A stretch of DNA of 14,276 nt from Angelakisella sp. Its GTDB lineage: Bacteria > Bacillota > Clostridia > Oscillospirales > Ruminococcaceae. Position 1 is the stretch's first letter. The number at the start of each line of letters is the position of its first letter. The stretch spans positions 1 through 14,276 of the forward strand of contig WSMP01000013.1 in assembly GCA_013316495.1 (NCBI GenBank), written 5' to 3'. Below are positions 12,710 through 14,276 of this stretch, in pieces. A program made the translations under genes and the position numbers. Below the pieces are notes generated by a model. It had not been told where the DNA came from and ran no database searches. It worked only from the letters and a program-made list of their open reading frames with translations.

Positions 12710-12994
12710 TTAATCCTTTGTGGCCCTCAGCCGGTCCGCAAGCATGGCAAGTGTTGCAACGTCCCGCTCATCCAGGCCGGACACGTTAATGCTGGCCAAC
12801 GGCTCCAGGCCCAGAAGATAGTCTGTAGACACGGAAAAGGTCTTTGCCAGCTCCACGATGCTGGCCGGGGACGGGATGGAAAGTCCTTGCTCCCAGGAGT
12901 TCACGCCGTTGCGGGTGATACCCATACGGCGGGCAAGCTCCGCTTGTGTCCAGCCCCGTGCCTCTCTTAACGCCTTTATTTTCTCCGCAATCAT
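12710..12994 (-). CDS. XRE family transcriptional regulator
   Basis: This 94-residue protein has a classical helix-turn-helix in residues 4-62 (ALREARGWTQAELARRMGIT, then NSWEQGLSIPSPASIVELAKTFSVSTDYLLG) and a short C-terminal tail that may dimerise. The architecture is that of Cro/C1-like regulators of prophages and integrative elements. The ATG at 12994 has AGGAGG 8 bases upstream. A palindrome with a TATAAT inside it lies 16-34 bases upstream and is a likely operator. It is divergent from the membrane protein gene at 13152 and may control both promoters. Confidence 0.9.
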   Translation of the reverse strand: MIAEKIKALREARGWTQAELARRMGITRNGVNSWEQGLSIPSPASIVELAKTFSVSTDYLLGLEPLASINVSGLDERDVATLAMLADRLRATKD

Positions 12995-13010
12995 CCGCAG
13001 CGCCTCCTTT

Positions 13011-13028
13011 CAAAGTAATTATACTTTG
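13011..13028. promoter_or_regulatory. 18-bp palindrome over the -10 of the 94-residue XRE gene
   Basis: CAAAGTA (13011-13017), spacer ATTA, and the exact reverse complement TACTTTG (13022-13028). On the minus strand the centre reads TATAAT (13018-13023), a perfect -10 box for the XRE gene. A matching -35 at 17 bases is not obvious. Likely an autorepressor operator. Confidence 0.7.
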
Positions 13029-13065
13029 CATGGCCGTCAAGTCATTATCAAATAGGCTCTGTTGC

Positions 13066-13094
13066 TTGACAGCACGGCAGAGGCCAGATATAAT
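13066..13094 (+). promoter_or_regulatory. consensus promoter of the membrane-anchored protein gene
   Basis: TTGACA (13066-13071) and TATAAT (13089-13094) with exactly 17 bases between, a perfect match. The start would be near 13101, giving a leader of about 50 bases. A near-palindrome flanks the -35 and spacer: GGCTCTG at 13055-13061 faces CAGAGGCC at 13078-13085. This suggests a regulator site. Confidence 0.88.
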
Positions 13095-13151
13095 GGGGTT
13101 TGTAAAGGTCAAGAAAGACCGAAAACAGAATTTTTGAGGAGGTAGAGAGGG

Positions 13152-13838
13152 ATGCCAAATAATGAGCCCAAAAAGCGCCGGGGGTGCCTCATCCCGCTGG
13201 CCATCTTTGCCGTTGTCCTCATTGCTATCATCGGCGGGATAGCGGCAGGGGTCAGCGGCACGGCAGGGCAAAAGCCCAAAAGCCTGCTGGCGGAAACAAT
13301 AGGGCTGACAGAACAGCAGGAGCGGGATTTGCTTGAGGTGTTTGACGCTTGCGGCGTTCTGGAGGTCAAAGAGGTCACCCAGTTCAAAGAGGGGGAAAGC
13401 CAAACCTCCTACCATGTCAGGGACGTGGAAACGGACCACTACCGGGGCATGGACGGGACCATCGTGGTGTGGCTGGACAACGGTACAAAGGCCGTTGAGG
13501 CCATTTACTTTGATGACCAGGACATCTATGTGGACGGGGCCGTGGTGGCCCAGGTGCCCAGCTTTTATGTGTCCTCTGCCCAGTGTGATGAGTACCGGGT
13601 CAGCGTCCAGCTCTTGGTCAAGGAGTGCCTGAGCCACCCGGACAGTGCCCAGTTTGGCAGCGCATCCAAGTGGGCCTTTGGGGTCAATGAGGACGGCTAT
13701 GATGTGATACAATCCAGCGTAACAGCCCAAAACGCCATGGGCGTGGAAAGTACGGAAAAATTCCAGGTCTTGATTGATAGGAGCACCGGGGAGCCGGTAT
13801 CTTTGAACATAGGCGGCACGGAATACATCCAGCAGTAA
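13152..13838 (+). CDS. membrane-anchored protein of unknown function
   Basis: This 228-residue protein has a basic N-terminus (PKKRRG), one transmembrane helix (about 12-34) and an extracytoplasmic domain; there is no cleavable signal or lipobox. The last 75 residues (LVKECLSHPDSAQFGS..., then SSVTAQNAMGVESTEKFQV) follow a pattern I know from small membrane proteins of Firmicutes and their phages, in which a short helix with PSTAKFP-like residues precedes V-SYVDAQN-FGA-like strands. The function of that domain is unknown. The start has GAGGAGG at 9 bases. It is transcribed alone from a perfect promoter, next to the XRE regulators, and ends in a strong terminator. That setting suggests an element-encoded, regulated cell-surface function. 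Confidence 0.8.
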   Translation: MPNNEPKKRRGCLIPLAIFAVVLIAIIGGIAAGVSGTAGQKPKSLLAETIGLTEQQERDLLEVFDACGVLEVKEVTQFKEGESQTSYHVRDVETDHYRGMDGTIVVWLDNGTKAVEAIYFDDQDIYVDGAVVAQVPSFYVSSAQCDEYRVSVQLLVKECLSHPDSAQFGSASKWAFGVNEDGYDVIQSSVTAQNAMGVESTEKFQVLIDRSTGEPVSLNIGGTEYIQQ

Positions 13839-13844
13839 AAACAT

Positions 13845-13883
13845 AAAAAGCCGGAGAGGCCAGCAGGCCCCTCCGGCTTTTTT
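13845..13883. terminator. terminator of the membrane-anchored protein gene
   Basis: AGCCGGAG (13849-13856) pairs with CTCCGGCT (13871-13878), continued inside by GGCC/GGCC past one mismatch. Six T residues end the plus-strand arm (13878-13883) and an A-run precedes it, so it can act in both directions. Confidence 0.93.
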
Positions 13884-13890
13884 CCATTGG

Positions 13891-13921
13891 AAAAAACACC
13901 CCCGGTCACGGTGCCGGGGGT
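13891..13921 (-). terminator. terminator of the holin-like gene transcript
   Basis: On the minus strand ACCCCCGG (13921-13914) pairs with CCGGGGGT (13905-13898), followed, after G, by six T residues (13896-13891). It lies about 78 bases after the stop of the minus-strand holin-like gene. The intervening bases (13922-13998) are GC-rich with no credible gene. Confidence 0.85.
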
Positions 13922-13998
13922 ATCTTTACCCCTCCCGGCCTTGACGGCCCTTGTGGGGGCCTTTACGGGCCAAATAGAGGCATTTCCCGCCGGGGGCT

Positions 13999-14276
13999 TT
14001 ACGCCTTTTTCTTTTCAAGCTGCATGATGGCCTCTTTGAGCTTATCAAAGCCAAACATGGCGGCGTAGGCCACCATAAAGCCCACCACAACGGCGGCCAC
14101 CACCATGTACCATACCACGGCCAGGCCCTTGACCTGGGACCAGGCGAAGAACGCCGCCAGGGTCAGGCCCATGGCCACGATGACGGCCAGGATGTTGGTG
14201 GGGAGCCGGTCCCAGGTGAGCTTTTTGAGGACCTGGACGATGATGTTAGTGAGCACCACCAGGACGCCCACGATGC
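13999..14276 (-). CDS. holin-like small membrane protein (5' end outside window)
   Basis: At least 90 residues are visible, with three hydrophobic segments (about 2-15, 26-44 and 52-74) and a highly charged C-terminus ending in EKKKA. Small size, three membrane helices and a lysine-rich tail are typical of phage holins, which permeabilise the membrane so that lysin can reach the wall. The frame is open to the right edge; a GTG at 14271 is the only start seen and has no ribosome binding site in view, so the true start probably lies outside. With the XRE regulators nearby, this points to prophage-derived DNA. Other small membrane proteins cannot be excluded. Confidence 0.7.
   Translation of the reverse strand, partial: IVGVLVVLTNIIVQVLKKLTWDRLPTNILAVIVAMGLTLAAFFAWSQVKGLAVVWYMVVAAVVVGFMVAYAAMFGFDKLKEAIMQLEKKKA

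Noticed and set aside
1..14276. CRISPR arrays, rRNA genes or an origin of replication
   Set aside because: No regularly spaced repeats, rRNA-like conserved segments or clusters of DnaA-box-like sites were seen on reading the window.

Overview
The window looks like chromosome from a GC-rich Gram-positive gut-type anaerobe of the class Clostridia, most likely the Oscillospiraceae/Ruminococcaceae group. The evidence is the dgt-dnaG-rpoD gene order, AGGAGG-type ribosome binding sites, a T-box leader on thrS, and high-GC codon use combined with AT-rich promoters. The organism assignment is inference.

Layout. (1) 1-558: a textbook consensus promoter drives a tRNA-Trp(CCA) and tRNA-Thr(GGT) pair that ends at an intrinsic terminator. 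(2) 589-6915, all on the plus strand: a ComF-type phosphoribosyltransferase, a dGTPase-like HD hydrolase, then the macromolecular-synthesis genes dnaG and rpoD, a TARG1-like macrodomain protein and a Uma2-type nuclease-fold protein. A 493-base gap separates dgt from dnaG; it holds a perfect AT-rich hairpin and a short orphan reading frame. The run closes at a terminator shared with the convergent gene. (3) 6917-8317, minus strand: a predicted lipoprotein with leucine-rich-like repeats. (4) 8364-8673: a compact locus organised like the pAD1 par (Fst/RNA II) type I toxin-antitoxin system. It has a 31-residue membrane peptide, an SD-sequestering leader hairpin, a shared central terminator, a convergent promoter for a small antisense RNA, and direct repeats that let this RNA pair with the toxin start region. 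(5) 8776-11032, minus strand: thrS with a complete T-box leader and promoter. Its most likely specifier codon, ACC, matches the tRNA-Thr(GGT) encoded in the same window. (6) 11281-14276: an accessory block with an IS30-family transposase, two small XRE-type regulators each with a palindromic operator at its promoter, a membrane-anchored protein of unknown function behind a perfect consensus promoter, and the main part of a holin-like membrane protein cut by the window edge. This block looks like part of a prophage or other integrated element.

The items most worth a second look are the antisense-regulated small toxin locus (8364-8673), the translationally coupled macrodomain/Uma2 pair behind rpoD, the XRE promoter whose operator fills the spacer and -10 box, and the IS30 transposase that lacks recognisable IS ends and sits directly behind another gene's terminator.
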